Origin: Adiantum capillus-veneris | Taxonomy: Eukaryota; Streptophyta; Polypodiopsida; Polypodiales; Pteridaceae | Direction of reading: 5' to 3' | DNA length: 64,000 nucleotides | NCBI GenBank assembly: GCA_014529385.2 | Contig: CM043950.1 | Coordinates: forward strand, 64,314,935 to 64,378,934 | Shown: positions 21,601 through 33,111 of the stretch, piece after piece | Layout of the letters: every line of letters starts with the position of its first letter | Position numbering within the stretch: position 1 is the first letter of the stretch | The notes under the pieces: model-generated | Seen by the model: only the letters and a program-made list of their open reading frames with translations | Databases searched by the model: none | Told to the model about the DNA's origin: nothing | Made by a program: the position numbers and the translations under genes

Positions 21601-24600
21601 TAGTATGTACCATTACAGATAGCCCAACAAAAAAATTTTGCGATAAGGATGGCTATGATGTGCTACCCTACCAGATGGTAAGCCTTATACCAGGAGGAGA
21701 TGAGATTGTAGAATCACCAGAACAGGAAGAGTTTTATATCTCCTCTGAGCATCTGGAGATAAATAAAAATGCAGATAACGAGTGTTCAGACAGCTCAAGC
21801 GAGCGTGGGGAGAAAACAGCGAATTTCAAGTTTTATGATTTTGCGAATCAGCACCCTAGACGCCACAAAACGCTATAGGAAAAACCGAGCAGAAAACAAA
21901 ATGAAAAAGAACCCTATGCCCAGGATAAAAGATAAAACTCACTATCTAATGCTTGTCAAAGCAGAGGATTGTGTAAAAGACCAAATATCAGGCAGATTCT
22001 CAAAAGTTTGAAGGGAAGGAACACAAGAGGAAATAAAACAAGTACGGAAAGCTAAAATAGAAACAAAATCAAAAAAATCTCAAAGATCAAAACAAGAAAA
22101 AGCAAAAGACCCAGCGTGGACCAAATTTGAGCGTAAAGAGAAATACCAAGAACTAAAATGGTCATTACGAGAGATATGGACTACAGAGGGAGAAAGTGAT
22201 GGTAAGGAGTCAGAAAAAGGAAACATGAATGTACCATCCCACTATCGAAAATTCACCATCCAGGACAGAAAAATCATAATATTGACACCACCAGTCAGGG
22301 AAAGAATAAACCAAGAATCTTACGATGGGCCGAAAAATGCAAAACGGATAGACCTCGTTGCGCCAAGTGAAAAGCCTCAGCCGGTCTATATCGCAACTCA
22401 TTTAGAGCCAGAAGAAGAAGAACTACTAACACAACTTCTCAAGAAGTATAAAGATGTGTTTGCATGGTCCTACAAAGACCTCAAAGGAGTTGATCCATCG
22501 ATATGCCATCATACAATTCCATTGAAATCAGATGCCAAACCTAGCAAACAGTGTCCTTACACATATAATGACACATTTGCTAAACGAATCAAAGAGGAGA
22601 TTGACAAGCTGATGGATGTTGAATTCATCTACGAAATCGAGAATACAGATTGGGTGTCACCCATTCTGGTTGTCCCCAAAAAGAACGGAAAGCTGCGAGT
22701 GTGTGTGAACCTCAAAAAAGTAAATGCAGCCACCATAAGGGATAATTATCCCTTGCCGGTCACAGAACATGTACTTGAGAGGGTGGTTGAGAAACGGGCT
22801 TACTCTTTTCTAGATGGGTTTTCAGGGTATAACCAACTGGCAATTGCAATAGAGGATCAACACAAAACAACATTTGCCACAAAATGGGGAATATATGCGT
22901 ATCAAGTTATGCCTTTTGGCTTAACCAATGCCCCAGCTACCTTTTAGAGCTTAATGACTCATGCGTTCAAAGAATACCTGAGAATATTCTTAGAAATATA
23001 TATGGATAATCTTTGTGTCCACTCTCTTCTATGAGAAGAACATATTGACCATTTACAAAAGGTATTTGAGAAGTGCACACCATATTGAATCTGTCTTAGC
23101 CCGGAAAAGTGCATTTTTATGGTTAGGCAAGGACGCATCTTAGGAAATATTGTCTCAAGAAATGGCATAACCACTGACCTATACAAAATCAAAGTCATAG
23201 TAGACCTGCCCATGCCTACTAATGCGAAACAAGTGCAATCCTTCATGAGACACTGCGGATATTATCGAAGATTCATATATATGTATGCAGTCATTGCACA
23301 ACCTCTGTATCGTTTGTTAGTCAGTTTCGACCGGACTGAGGAGTGTTAAACTTCATTCCAAAAGCTTAAGGAAAACCTTGTATCAACACCTGTACTTAAA
23401 GCACCAGATTGGGAAAGGATATTCCATGTTCACATTGATGCATCTGCATATGCAATCGGGAGTATTCTGGCTCAACCTGGAGACGGAACAATGGATTTCC
23501 CAGTTTGTTATTCAAGCCGACAGTTAAATAGTATAGAAAATAACTACACAACCACTGAAAGAGAGGGTTTAGGGATTATTTATGCTGTAAAGAAATTTCA
23601 GCATTATTTGCTCGCAAACAAATTTGTGTTCTTCACAGATCATCAAGCTCTTTTGTATCTGGTAAATAAACCATGCAATACTGGGAGAATTGTACGCTGC
23701 TTTATTATATTTCTAGAGTTTGATTTCACAGTGGTGGTCAAAAAGGGTAAAACTCATCTACGGGTTGATCATCTTTCAAGGCTACAAAACAGGGAAGCTC
23801 CTGAAGGAGTAGACGATGACATACCTGATGCTTATCTTTTCAATATTGAAATGATACCCAAATGGTCTCAGGAAATTGTTAGTATTCTTTCCTTTGGAGG
23901 TAGATTTGATAACAAGGAAGACAGATCCAAACAGCAAACAATTCGACAAACAAAATACTTCCAGTTGATTGCAAGACAACTATATCATCTAGGATCGGAC
24001 CAGATTCTACGATTATGTATAAATCCGGAGGAATTCGAGTGTTATCTTGAAGAAGCACACGTCCAGAATTGTGAATTTCATTGTTCAACAATGAAAACAC
24101 ACCAGAGACTAAAACAATTAGGGGTTTATTGGCCAAGTATGTATGTTGACACACATGCTTATGTTAACAATTGTACTATATGTAGTGCCAAACGACCAGT
24201 GGATCACGGGACATTGTTTCAGGTAAACATTGCACCTGCATGGAGTCAATATATCATTGATTTCTTAACAACAAGGACATTTCCTGAAAACATAACAAAA
24301 GCACGGAAAAGGGCTATAGAGCGGGAGGCTCCCGACTATAATTTAATTGGGAACCAACTCTATAAGCGAGGAAAGGACAATCAACTTCGAATCTGTCCAA
24401 GTGAAAGTGAATACCTGCAGATTCTAGAACACACACATGGAGGAATAAGTGGAGGCCATTTTTCAGGAGATAAGACGGCAAAAATTTTCTTAACTGCAAC
24501 AATATGGTGGCCTACATTGCATATGGATGCTGCAGAGTTTGTAAAGCGTTGTGATGCATGTCAGTGCACCAAGGTGCCGATAAAGAGATATGAGATGCCA

Positions 24601-25481
24601 CTACGGCCAATGATGGGAGCAAGGGCATTTGCAAAATGGCGCATTGATTTTGTGGGGCCTATTTCACCCCCTGCATATCGCACCCATATCCAATATATCA
24701 TTGTGCCTACGGACTATCCCACAAAATGGGCGGAATCCAAGGCAACACAAAAAGCAGACGCATGAACCACTGCACAATTTTTGTATGAGAATGTATTTGT
24801 ACGATACGGATTACCAATAGAAATTGTTAGTGATCGAGGAACACATTTTCTTAACGAAGTCATTGAATGTCTGCTAGAGGAATTCATGGTCATACATAAA
24901 AAATCTGCTCCATATCATCCACAGGCAAATGGACAAGCAGCTAAGTCCACAAATAAAACACTATGCAGTGTTCTAACTAAAATTGTATCAGAGTCAAGAA
25001 CAGACTCAGATCAATAGTTACACTCAACACTATGGACATATAGGGTAGCTTACAAAATATCAATAGGAACAACACTGTACAACATGGTGTTTGGCCTAAA
25101 TGCTATATTACCCATAGAGTTTTTAATTCCAACTCTACGAGTAGCGAAACGCTTAGAATGGACAAAGCATGAGCTCTCTTCAAGAATAAAAGCTAGATGA
25201 ACTACGATTGAGAGCTGTAGCTTTGATCTATGCTAAAAAGAGAAGACAAAAAGGACTTTTTGACAATCATGTGCACGAAAGAGTTCAAAACAGGTGATTA
25301 TGTACTTGTTTATACCTTGAAGGAGCATGCTAAGAAACTTAAAAAGCGAGGGATGGGACCCTTTGTGATTATTGACTTATCACAAAGTGGAGCTGTCAAG
25401 CTTGCTACATTAGCAGGAGAAGAAATACCAAATTGGATTAGTGGGTGCCGATTAAAAACGTATCATTTATCACTAACATAG
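21601..25481 (+). pseudogene. Gypsy pol fragment G: RT, RNase H, two zinc modules, integrase
   Basis: Begins at FCDKDGYDVLPY and is closely related to the pol of element A. One frame runs to about 25017 with stops at 22945, 23032, 23086, 23347, 24763 and 25015; a shift follows before 25230. RT shows the VNLKKVNAATIRDNYPLP and MPFGLTNAPATF blocks, but the catalytic motif reads YMDN (22999-23010). RNase H lies at 23400-23800 (HIDASAYAIG, TEREGLG, FFTDHQALLYL). Integrase has two H2C2 zinc modules (about 24050-24190 and 24430-24580) and a core with Asp at 24646 and Asp at 24832. Ala (24940-24942) stands at the D35E glutamate position. The C-terminal module (GDYVLVYTLKEH...KRGMGPFVIIDL) ends at TAG 25479. 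Inactive. Confidence 0.85.
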
Positions 25482-26266
25482 GATATGCTTCAACAAATCC
25501 ATCAAGAAAAACAACGGATAAAGGAGAAACAGAGGATAAGAGAAGAAGCCCAAGCAGAAGCAAAAGAACACATTGCAAAAAGACGGCTTCTACGACAACA
25601 ACAACAATGTGGATCACCGTTGCGAATAAATGCTATTCGACTAACGAATTTTGATGAAGACACAGTAGAGCCAATAATTGCATTCAAAGTGGGTAGCAAT
25701 CAAGATGAATCGACGGCATTGCTTGATTCTGGTGCTCAAGCAAATCTAACCTCTTACAGATTATACAAACAGCTCAAGCACACTGATCAACTACATCCTA
25801 CTCCACAAGTGCTGGAAAGTAGTATATCACACTCGCTAAAACATTGGGCTGGACTATATTGCATGTACAAATACATCAATATATTTACCCACACAAGTTT
25901 TATGTGGTTGAGGATGAAAGCACACAACACCCCATGTTGTTGGGACAACCTTGGCAAAAAGAGTATAATGTGTAGATAGATTGGAATGCGGATGCAGTAA
26001 AAATTTAGCATGCACAAGAACAACAGGTGGTAGCCTTTGCTCAGTAACCTTGGAAGAATCAGCTGCCAGCAATGCAATCACTGGATAAAGTACCAAAAGG
26101 ATGGGCGCCACTAAAGAACAACATGATACCCATGGCGAACAAACAGGGAACTGCCAACCATGTTCAATGCAAACATAAAACAACACAGACCACAGTGCCA
26201 AGATCAAACACCATTTTAGATAATTTGGGAAAATCCCGTTTCCCAAATTCTAAATGTGTATGCTAG
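25482..26266 (+). pseudogene. Tail of fragment G: coiled region plus retropepsin-like domain after integrase
   Basis: After TAG 25479 the same frame continues through a Gln/Glu/Lys-rich helix-forming stretch (25485-25590). It then runs into a domain with FDEDTVEPIIAFKVG, ALLDSGAQANLTS (about 25715-25755) and, after a frameshift, FYVVEDESTQHPMLLGQPW (about 25885-25960). This is the layout of a retropepsin, with an intact DSGA loop, but placed downstream of integrase. A further coding-like stretch (VPKGWAPLKNNMIP) reaches 26266. No polypurine tract or LTR is found after it. Confidence 0.6.
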
Positions 26267-26699
26267 GATTGTGTTATTTAATGATATCTAAGCTCTAGTT
26301 GTCTTTAATTTAGATAAATTATCATGATTGTATGAGTCTATTTTAATTTCTCAACTATAAAATTTAAGAATAAACCTCCAATATAGTTTTTGGAAAGAGG
26401 ATTTGTATGACATCAGTGCTTTTCAAAATTCAACAAATGCTTCTAGAAGTAGCTTCTCAAAAAATGAGGTGTCAAAAAAACCAATTGATATGATTTTAAA
26501 GCAGCATATAGATTGATTACAGCAATTAAAAAAGATAATATGTAAAGGCAATACTATTAAACACTCTTGTCATAATTTGGTGACCTTAATCCATGTATAA
26601 CAAAATACTTGGTCATGGTTTTGTAGCATGCTATCAAGTTTTAAATACACGATAATTTAAACAACATTCAAACTAATATTTCACACTTAAAAATTCAAA
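26267..26699. other. AT-rich non-coding stretch
   Basis: I see no gene. It shares short pieces with 27470-27640 (for example the tract with TTTTAGA..TGGTGTCTCAAAAAA and GATATGATTTT), so the two are related copies flanking the minisatellite at 26700-27360. Confidence 0.4.
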
Positions 26700-27360
26700 A
26701 CAATACTATATAGTATCCTATGGCTATAAGACCATGAGATGCCATCTATTGCACCTATGGCCTTAAAGCCATATGGTGCTCTTTGTAGACATGTCTATGA
26801 CTTTAATATGTCTCTTTATGACCTCAAGGCCATAGGGTTAGGATTGTTAGCTGGTCCCAACGTACAATGAGGTCAAGTCCTTCAAAGCCATATGGGACTT
26901 TATTTATGTGCCACCCTATGTCCCTAAGGATGTAGGTTGTCTTAGGGCCACAAGATGTTGTTTATGCCAATAAGAAACCCTTCTATGCTCTATGTTGGCA
27001 CACTATGTCCCCAGGCGCACAAGGTGTGCCTCGTATGCTAGTTCAAAACCCTTTATTCTATATGTTGTCACCATATGGCCTTAGACCATAGGGTGCCCTT
27101 TGTGTTAGTAAGAAATCCTCTATACTCTGTGTTTTCACCCTATGGACCTAGGGCCACAAGGTACCCTCTATGCTAGTAAGAAATCCTCTACGCTCAATAT
27201 TGAGACCATGTGGCCCCAAAGCCATAGGATATCCTCTATGGTAGTGAGAAAAAATCTCTATGATCTATGTTCACAAACAATTAAAAAATATAAACAATAC
27301 TATAGAGTATCCTATGGCCCTAAGACCATAAGATGTCATCTATTGCACCTATAATTCCAT
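26700..27360. repeat. Minisatellite block 1 (CCCTATGGCC...GGCCATAGGG type)
   Basis: Degenerate tandem units of about 60-70 bp contain CACCCTATGGCC, a GGCCATAGGGTG-like complement, CTCTATGCTAGTAAGAAA and CCTCTATGCTC. The same family fills 34.8-40.4 kb. ORFs over it are accidental. Confidence 0.8.
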
Positions 27361-28059
27361 TTGGTATTTTATTTAACTATACAAAGTTAGATGAGACACT
27401 TACTTAGATAAACTATCATAATTCTAACTTTGAAATTATTTCTTAACATAAAACTACAATATAAAAACTCCTAATATAAGTTTGTGCCAAAGAATCAATG
27501 TTAAGATGAAGATTTTTTACATCAAGTACATGCTTTAAAACTTCACTCAAAGGTTTTAGAGATGGTGTCTCAAAAAAAGGAGGTGTTTAAAAACACCATT
27601 TGATGTGAATAATACGCATTGTATACATTGATTATGTCAAAATAGTATAAAGTATAAACATAAAGATTACCACCAACTTGACAGTTTCATAAAAATGATG
27701 GTCTTCATCGCATATACAATAAAAGACTAACTAGAAAGAGTATGATATCTCCAAGATTGAGGGTGTTCAAAAAACACCGTTTTGTAACACTACCAAATGT
27801 CAAGAAATTTTGATTGTTTGGATCACTTAATAAAGACAATTAATAAGAAGAAAATGTTAACAATACCATAGAAGCATCAAAAAATGAAACCAAAGAACTT
27901 GAATGAGAGAAGTCTCCTAACAATAGGATGCACTTCATTAAAAAAACAGCTTAAAGATGTTTCAAGATATCCCACAACATTCCATCAAGTTTAAATTTTG
28001 AAAAGTACACATTGCCAAATACTTGGTAGATGCTATTTAGAATACTTAACTAGTACACT
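27361..28059. other. AT-rich stretch downstream of HAD pseudogene 2
   Basis: No gene. It holds several short inverted repeats of the GGTGTTTAAAAACACC kind (near 27588 and 27768). Similar hairpins recur in the 88-bp tandem repeat at 52551-52810. Confidence 0.4.
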
Positions 28060-28151
28060 TAAAATGGCCTCCTTCTCTTGAGATTTTGAGTCCTTTGAGA
28101 CATATAACATTGCATTACATAGTGAGTCTCAGGATCAGGATGGAACATTAC
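28060..28151 (-). pseudogene. HAD pseudogene 2, last exon piece cut off by Copia insertion
   Basis: On the minus strand this continues the reading frame interrupted at 31925: residues FHPDPETHYVMQ and RTQNLKRRRPF, then TAA. Joining 31925 to 28151 across one copy of the duplicated ATTAC (GTAAT on the coding strand) restores frame exactly, so these codons are the C-terminus of the FCP1-like protein. Confidence 0.75.
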
Positions 28152-28342
28152 TGAAGGGGATCGGGGAGCACCACAGATGGAGAGTGAGAGAGAGAGAAGG
28201 AGACACACAACACAGATATGGGTGGGGAGACTCCAAAGAGTGAGCAACCCCCTATACACTTATGCTATGTATAAGGTATACAAGTCAGTGGGCGCCCAGA
28301 CTCTAGGCGGCCGGGCAAGGAACAGATGCCTATACCCCAACA
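28152..28342 (-). repeat. 3' LTR of Copia element
   Basis: 191 bp, plus-strand ends TGAAGGGGATC and CCCCAACA. It contains a short (GA)n tract and a TATATGGG-like segment. The right-hand copy differs at six positions. Confidence 0.92.
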
Positions 28343-28421
28343 ACCTCCCACTTAAAGGCGATTGTGCCTTTAAGCAAGAGAACCTAGTCTAAAGACTACA
28401 AAAGGCGAGAGAAAACCACTC

Positions 28422-30311
28422 TCAACCGATGCCCACTGGCTGGCTGTGATCGTGTGCATCCGGCTGTCCTGCTCCCATGTAAGTCCATACACCACGAGAC
28501 GTACCGCACACGTACTGCAAGTATGTATGCAACACCTGCATATCTCCCTCATGCACTATGCCATCATCAGTCAACAAACTACTGACAACCCCAATTGCAA
28601 ATGCTCCCACTGCAACTGCGATATCCGGTCTCAAGATCAACATCTCATACATGAGACCACCGAATGCCGATGTAATGCTAGCGGGCCCTGCTAGCTCTAC
28701 AGAGCATGCATCAACATATATATCCCTGGAAATAGGCATCTCTGACTGACAAGGCGTGTCAGCCACATGCATCTCCTGACTGTCTACAAAAGACGCATCA
28801 ACCTGTCGTGCAATTTCAGAGCAAACCAGCTGCTCTAGGTGTCTGCTGGAAGACATATCCTGCACAACTATATCCCCATGCTCACTGTCGAGCATAGAAA
28901 GGAATGACTGCATAATCGCTGACATCTCAGCCTCCTCTGCAATCATCCACTGCAAACATGACCACTCAATCTGCTGTGACTCACTAGAGCTCTCATGCTC
29001 TAACTCTGTATGCATAGAATCTTGCACAACGTCCTCCTGCAGTGACTCACTAGAGCAAGACCGCTCTACCTGTCTATCCTGCATAGAAGTATCTCGCACA
29101 ACTGACTCTCTGCTTTGCTCAGTCACTAGCAAAGCATGCATGTCTGACTCTGTCACCTCTCCGTGTGACTGCTCAAGTCGTGCCCCAACTGTGTGCACAA
29201 CGATCTCACTACTCTGCACTCCATGCAAAGCATCCTGCAACCCACAAGCAAAAGAGACTCGCCTGCTCTCTCTCTCTCTACCTGGTTGCATGATCATAGA
29301 GACAACACTGTCTCTCCCGTGATCCACATGCAATGGGTAACCTGTACCACTCCTGGCACCTCTCGCAATCACTAGCGAACCCAAATGCAATGCAAAAGAG
29401 CGCTCAAGCAGCGATACCCGACGTCCACTATCCCGTAACTGTCTGACTGAGATCAAATCCCGTCTCAGATCTGGCACATAACGCACATGACGCAGGGTAA
29501 ATCTCATACCACTGGGCAAGGACAAACATACGTCTTCTGCACCCTCAATGTCATACACAACATCATCAGCCATGTGCACACAACCAAGTCTCCCACTAGA
29601 AAACGTGCTAAACCACTCATGATGCGATGTGACATGGAAAGTAGCATCTGAATCTAGTAACCAATGTGAAGACAATGTGCAATCCGATATGCAATCCGTA
29701 GACATAAGATCGTCTGAAGACAAGCTAGATGTAAATGTGACATCACCGTCACAAGCATACTCAGTAACCACCATACTGATCTCACTAGCATCTGTCATGC
29801 CCAAATCTGCATCACGCATCTGTCGCCTCTGTTGTCTCAAATGCCTGAAACATCGACGCCTAATGTGCCCTCTATGTCCACAATGCCAACATGTCAAGTC
29901 TCTATGCCGTCGAGACTTGCGTGTGGGATGAATCTCTCCCATGGACATAGAAGTGGGACTGAACTTCCTTGTAGACATGGATGTCGCGTACATAGCATGT
30001 AAACTCTGCCATAAAGCATGAGTTGTAGTCTCCCTCGAGACCTGCCAGTCAACAGACTCAACCAGATGCAAACGAATCGTAGACATTGCTAACTCATCAA
30101 GATCCTGCCAATCATCATCACGCATAGACTTGGTCTTCGCCGATAAACCACACAAGGGTTTATCCTGCCCCAAATCCGCCAATGCAACAAGCATATGCTC
30201 CTTCCAAGCAACAAAATCTGCACCATCAAACTGTGTCAGAACATAACGCTTGAAGTCAAATGAAAAATCAGCCATAATGCTCGCAAAAGAGCAACCAACA
30301 ATGAGTAGCAA
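28422..30311 (-). CDS. Copia Gag-protease fused to RT C-terminal remnant (about 618-629 aa)
   Basis: Uninterrupted on the minus strand. The likeliest start is the ATG at 30275 (MADFSFDFKRYVLTQFDG), as codons upstream look like leader. N-terminal Copia Gag (FDGADFVAWKEHML, STIRLHLVESV) is followed by a CCHC knuckle, CWHCGHRGHIRRRC (about 29870-29910). Next is a protease-like segment, WLLDSDATFHVTSHHEWF (D-S-D where D-S-G is usual), then the pre-integrase-type block RHVRYVPDLRRDLISVRQL. About 200 residues rich in Ser, Glu, Gln and Met replace integrase and RT. The end (GGLMYEMLILRPDIAVAVGA, YLQYVCGT) matches the region after the RT active site in Copia polyproteins. The ORF stays open despite the deletion, so it may have been kept by selection for trans-mobilisation. 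Confidence 0.8.
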   Translation of the reverse strand: MLLIVGCSFASIMADFSFDFKRYVLTQFDGADFVAWKEHMLVALADLGQDKPLCGLSAKTKSMRDDDWQDLDELAMSTIRLHLVESVDWQVSRETTTHALWQSLHAMYATSMSTRKFSPTSMSMGEIHPTRKSRRHRDLTCWHCGHRGHIRRRCFRHLRQQRRQMRDADLGMTDASEISMVVTEYACDGDVTFTSSLSSDDLMSTDCISDCTLSSHWLLDSDATFHVTSHHEWFSTFSSGRLGCVHMADDVVYDIEGAEDVCLSLPSGMRFTLRHVRYVPDLRRDLISVRQLRDSGRRVSLLERSFALHLGSLVIARGARSGTGYPLHVDHGRDSVVSMIMQPGRERESRRVSFACGLQDALHGVQSSEIVVHTVGARLEQSHGEVTESDMHALLVTEQSRESVVRDTSMQDRQVERSCSSESLQEDVVQDSMHTELEHESSSESQQIEWSCLQWMIAEEAEMSAIMQSFLSMLDSEHGDIVVQDMSSSRHLEQLVCSEIARQVDASFVDSQEMHVADTPCQSEMPISRDIYVDACSVELAGPASITSAFGGLMYEMLILRPDIAVAVGAFAIGVVSSLLTDDGIVHEGDMQVLHTYLQYVCGTSRGVWTYMGAGQPDAHDHSQPVGIG

Positions 30312-31719
30312 ATGTTAACCAAATCAGCCCTAAACTGGCTCGAATCGCATCAACAAAAGTCTACAAAATATGACTCAAAACCTGATGCAAAGTTGCACCA
30401 ATAACCATGCAAAACCTTGCACAAAATCACAAGTCAATATGACTTAATCGCGCATAAATATATGACAAAATTTTGGCAGAGTCTCCTTTGTAACTGGAGC
30501 AAAAATCTCAACAGTAAACCTCAAAGAGACAATAATATATGCCACAATGGCCAATCCGGGAATAAACTCGACCGGAATCACCTCACAAAGTCATACATAT
30601 GAGCATACCCGCTCTTGGCAGAGTACCACTCAACGGCACCTCAAATGGCATACATGTGAGTGATGATTGCTACCAAAATACCTTTCAATCGATGACCAAA
30701 TGTCTGCCAGATAACTATAGCAACATTTCGTAAAACCTTGCAAGATCTGTCGCTATGCGCAATATGAAATACGACACACAAGGGCATACACAAGTGACTC
30801 CAAACTCCAACCAAATGATGACTGAAAATCACCTGTCAAAGTGGGAGTAAACTCAACCACTAAACTGTCAAAGAGCAACCTACGGATACGTAGAAGCTAT
30901 GGTGAGAACCTGGATAAAATCCAACAGAGTTTCTTCTATAAATTGAGCCAAATCTCAAATAATCTTAGCCATAAACAAATACACAAATCCATATATGGCA
31001 TACATAAACCGCCAAGACCATGGCAACATAGCTCACTCTCGCATGAGTGTCTCTCTGGACAAATGCATATCCAAAACCCTGTGTACACCTATGAATTTGC
31101 TGGTTGCTGCAAAAAATACTCCGTGTGTGTGAGATATACCAAAAACAGTGTTTTTGGGACCCGAAAGTGCACAAATAAACCTGCTGCTGTACCTACTGTA
31201 ATTCAAAGAATAATTTCAGCAAATAGACATCACCATCGCGTCTCGAGCATGCCAAAACCCTGACCTAGACTCCTGGATCATGTAGATCTGACTCTGTATG
31301 ACGGAGCTACGCAAAAAACTGTGTTTAGAGCCCGAAAATGGAAAAAACGAGCTGCACACAGTCTTGAACCTGCTCCTGCTCCACTCTGTGTGATGCAATG
31401 TCCTCTCAATGCAAGCTCCAACGCAAGAGCTCTGCCACAACAACATCCAAGCACTCGAATGTCAAGCTCTCCTCCGCCGAGCACTTCTCTAACGAGCTCC
31501 ACTGAGCTCAAAAGCTCCTCTCACCAAGGAAGCCGCAACCGCCTCCTCGACCAAGCTTGACCACACCAAGCTCCTAAGCTCCAAAGACAATGCTCCTCAA
31601 GCTAAAATCTCTCTCCGTGAAACTCCACGATCGAACTCCACCGTCGAGAGCGAGCGAGCTATCGCGCGAGCTATCGTCTCGAAGCTCTCAAAGCCATCGT
31701 GCTCTCCGCAGTCACCATA
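30312..31719 (-). other. Copia leader region between PBS and ORF
   Basis: 1.4 kb with no supported gene. The part near the PBS (31450-31720) is full of AGCTC/GAGCT words. The rest has repeated CAAAG and CCAAATC words and short ORFs without domains. It probably carries packaging signals. Confidence 0.5.
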
Positions 31720-31731
31720 GCTCTGATACCA
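31720..31731 (-). promoter_or_regulatory. Copia primer-binding site (tRNA-iMet)
   Basis: TGGTATCAGAGC on the minus strand, two bases inside the LTR, is the standard complement to plant initiator tRNA-Met. Confidence 0.93.
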
Positions 31732-31733
31732 AT

Positions 31734-31924
31734 TGAAGGGGATCGGGGAGCACCACAGACGGAGAGTGAGAGAGAGAGAAGAAGACACACAACACAGATA
31801 TGGGTGGGGAGACTCCAAAGAGTGAGCAACCCCCTATACACTTATGCTATGTATAAGGTATACAAGTCAGTGGGCGCCCAGACTCTGGGCGGCCGGGCAA
31901 GGCACATACGCCTATACCCCAACA
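31734..31924 (-). repeat. 5' LTR of Copia element
   Basis: 191 bp, same ends as the copy at 28152-28342. Followed on the plus strand by the target duplication ATTAC. Confidence 0.92.
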
Positions 31925-32614
31925 ATTACAAAATTTCTTATGGTGTAGTCTCTCTTGTCTTTAGCATACAACCATCCACATAACCATGGAACAATTTCAT
32001 CTTTTAAAAAACTTTGAAGCAATTGAGTAGGTTGGTTCCAAAACTTTGGAAAAATCATATAAGTTCCTTGTATATTCCACATCACTCGATATGGACTATC
32101 ATCAAATATTATAGTGTTGCCCCCATCTAAATAATCAAATAGCTTCCATATGGTCGAAAGATTTTTGTGATAGGATCTTTTGTAACCGATCATGAAATTT
32201 GAATTTTGGCAGCACCGGTTATCCATAATCATCTTGAATTTGTGACTTTGTGTAGGAAAACAGGTCTTGATTATGTGTTGAGCTTTTTGTAAACGATGGC
32301 AGCTCCAAATCCAAACCTTAAAGAACTCAAAGCAAAACTTAAGAAATACTCTGCATCTGGACGCACCGCATACACCTCGTTGTTATCTTCTACAATGCAC
32401 ATATACTTGGTCCAAGTTGGCCTTGATTGAAGCTCAAATGTTGCAAGAAGCACACCCTCTAAATCCAAGATAAGCGTTCTTTTGTCCTGTTTGAAAGATG
32501 TTGGTAGATAATGAAACCATTTCTCTTGGTTTGAATGTGATATTTGATGTAATATGAAAGGGAGCTCCTCTATTTTGTGATAATCTAATAGCAAAACATT
32601 TTTTCTTAGAAGCC
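31925..32614 (-). pseudogene. FCP1-like HAD pseudogene 2, main part
   Basis: On the minus strand an exon opens after the acceptor TTTCAG at 32620-32615. It encodes DKRTLILDLEGVLLATF (nucleophile Asp kept, second acidic residue Glu), VRPDAEYFL and, after a missing base near 32330, FCFEFFKVWIWSC. A WDQSHC-like block (MIMDNRCCQN) and FDDSPYRVMWNIQGTYMIFP follow. These are the ordered motifs of the FCP1/NIF phosphatase-like HAD family, which acts on RNA polymerase II CTD-type phosphoproteins. The 1-nt deletion and the Copia insertion in its last codons (continuing at 28151) disable it. It may be an expressed gene's dead paralogue of pseudogene 1. Confidence 0.75.
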
Positions 32615-33111
32615 CTGAAATGATTAAAAAAAAAAAAGTTAATATAGAGATCTTAAGTGTGTTGAAGACCTTAGGGACATAGAGTGCTAATTTGTGGTTA
32701 CACTTAGTAAGTCCTATGCAAGAACACATGCCAAACTATGACCCTATGGCCTTAGATTCATAGGGTGTTGAGACCATAAAGTGAAATTCCCCCAAGGACA
32801 TATAGGGTGAGATTTAACCTTATGAGCATGTAGATTTTCCTTGATGGCACACTGAACTCAAATTTCAAAGAAAACAACTATAAAAGATTTTAAAAAAAAG
32901 AGCATTTGGCACATGAAACTCAGAAGTCACTTATAGTATTGAAAGACAATTTAAAAAAGTATTAATCATTTACATCTTCATATATCTTGAAACCCTAAGC
33001 ACTCTAACAAAGTCTCTGAGTACATCAAGATCTTTGTAAATGACAAAATGTTACAAAACATTGCTCCATCATTTCTTGATATAGGGCTATTTGAGATCAT
33101 ACTAAATTTTT
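32615..33111. other. Spacer between the HAD pseudogenes
   Basis: No gene is seen beyond the likely intron end at 32615. A short piece of the palindromic minisatellite lies at 32735-32830 (CCCTATGGCC...CATAGGGTG). The rest is AT-rich. Confidence 0.45.

Larger units (their letters stand above)
28152..31924 (-). mobile_element. Complete Copia-type element (3773 bp), non-autonomous, TSD ATTAC
   Basis: Flanked by 191-bp LTRs (28152-28342 and 31734-31924) and by the direct repeat ATTAC (28147-28151 and 31925-31929). The tRNA-iMet PBS (TGGTATCAGAGC on the minus strand, 31720-31731) lies two bases inside the 5' LTR. The purine-rich tract AAGTGGGAGGT abuts the 3' LTR. It carries one long ORF with gag, protease and a remnant of RT, and lacks integrase and most of RT/RNase H. 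The LTRs differ at six positions by my count (about 97% identity), so it is not brand new. Confidence 0.93.

Noticed and set aside
28446-29375. Plus-strand ORFs in the Copia element
   Set aside because: Antisense to the intact gag-protease ORF.
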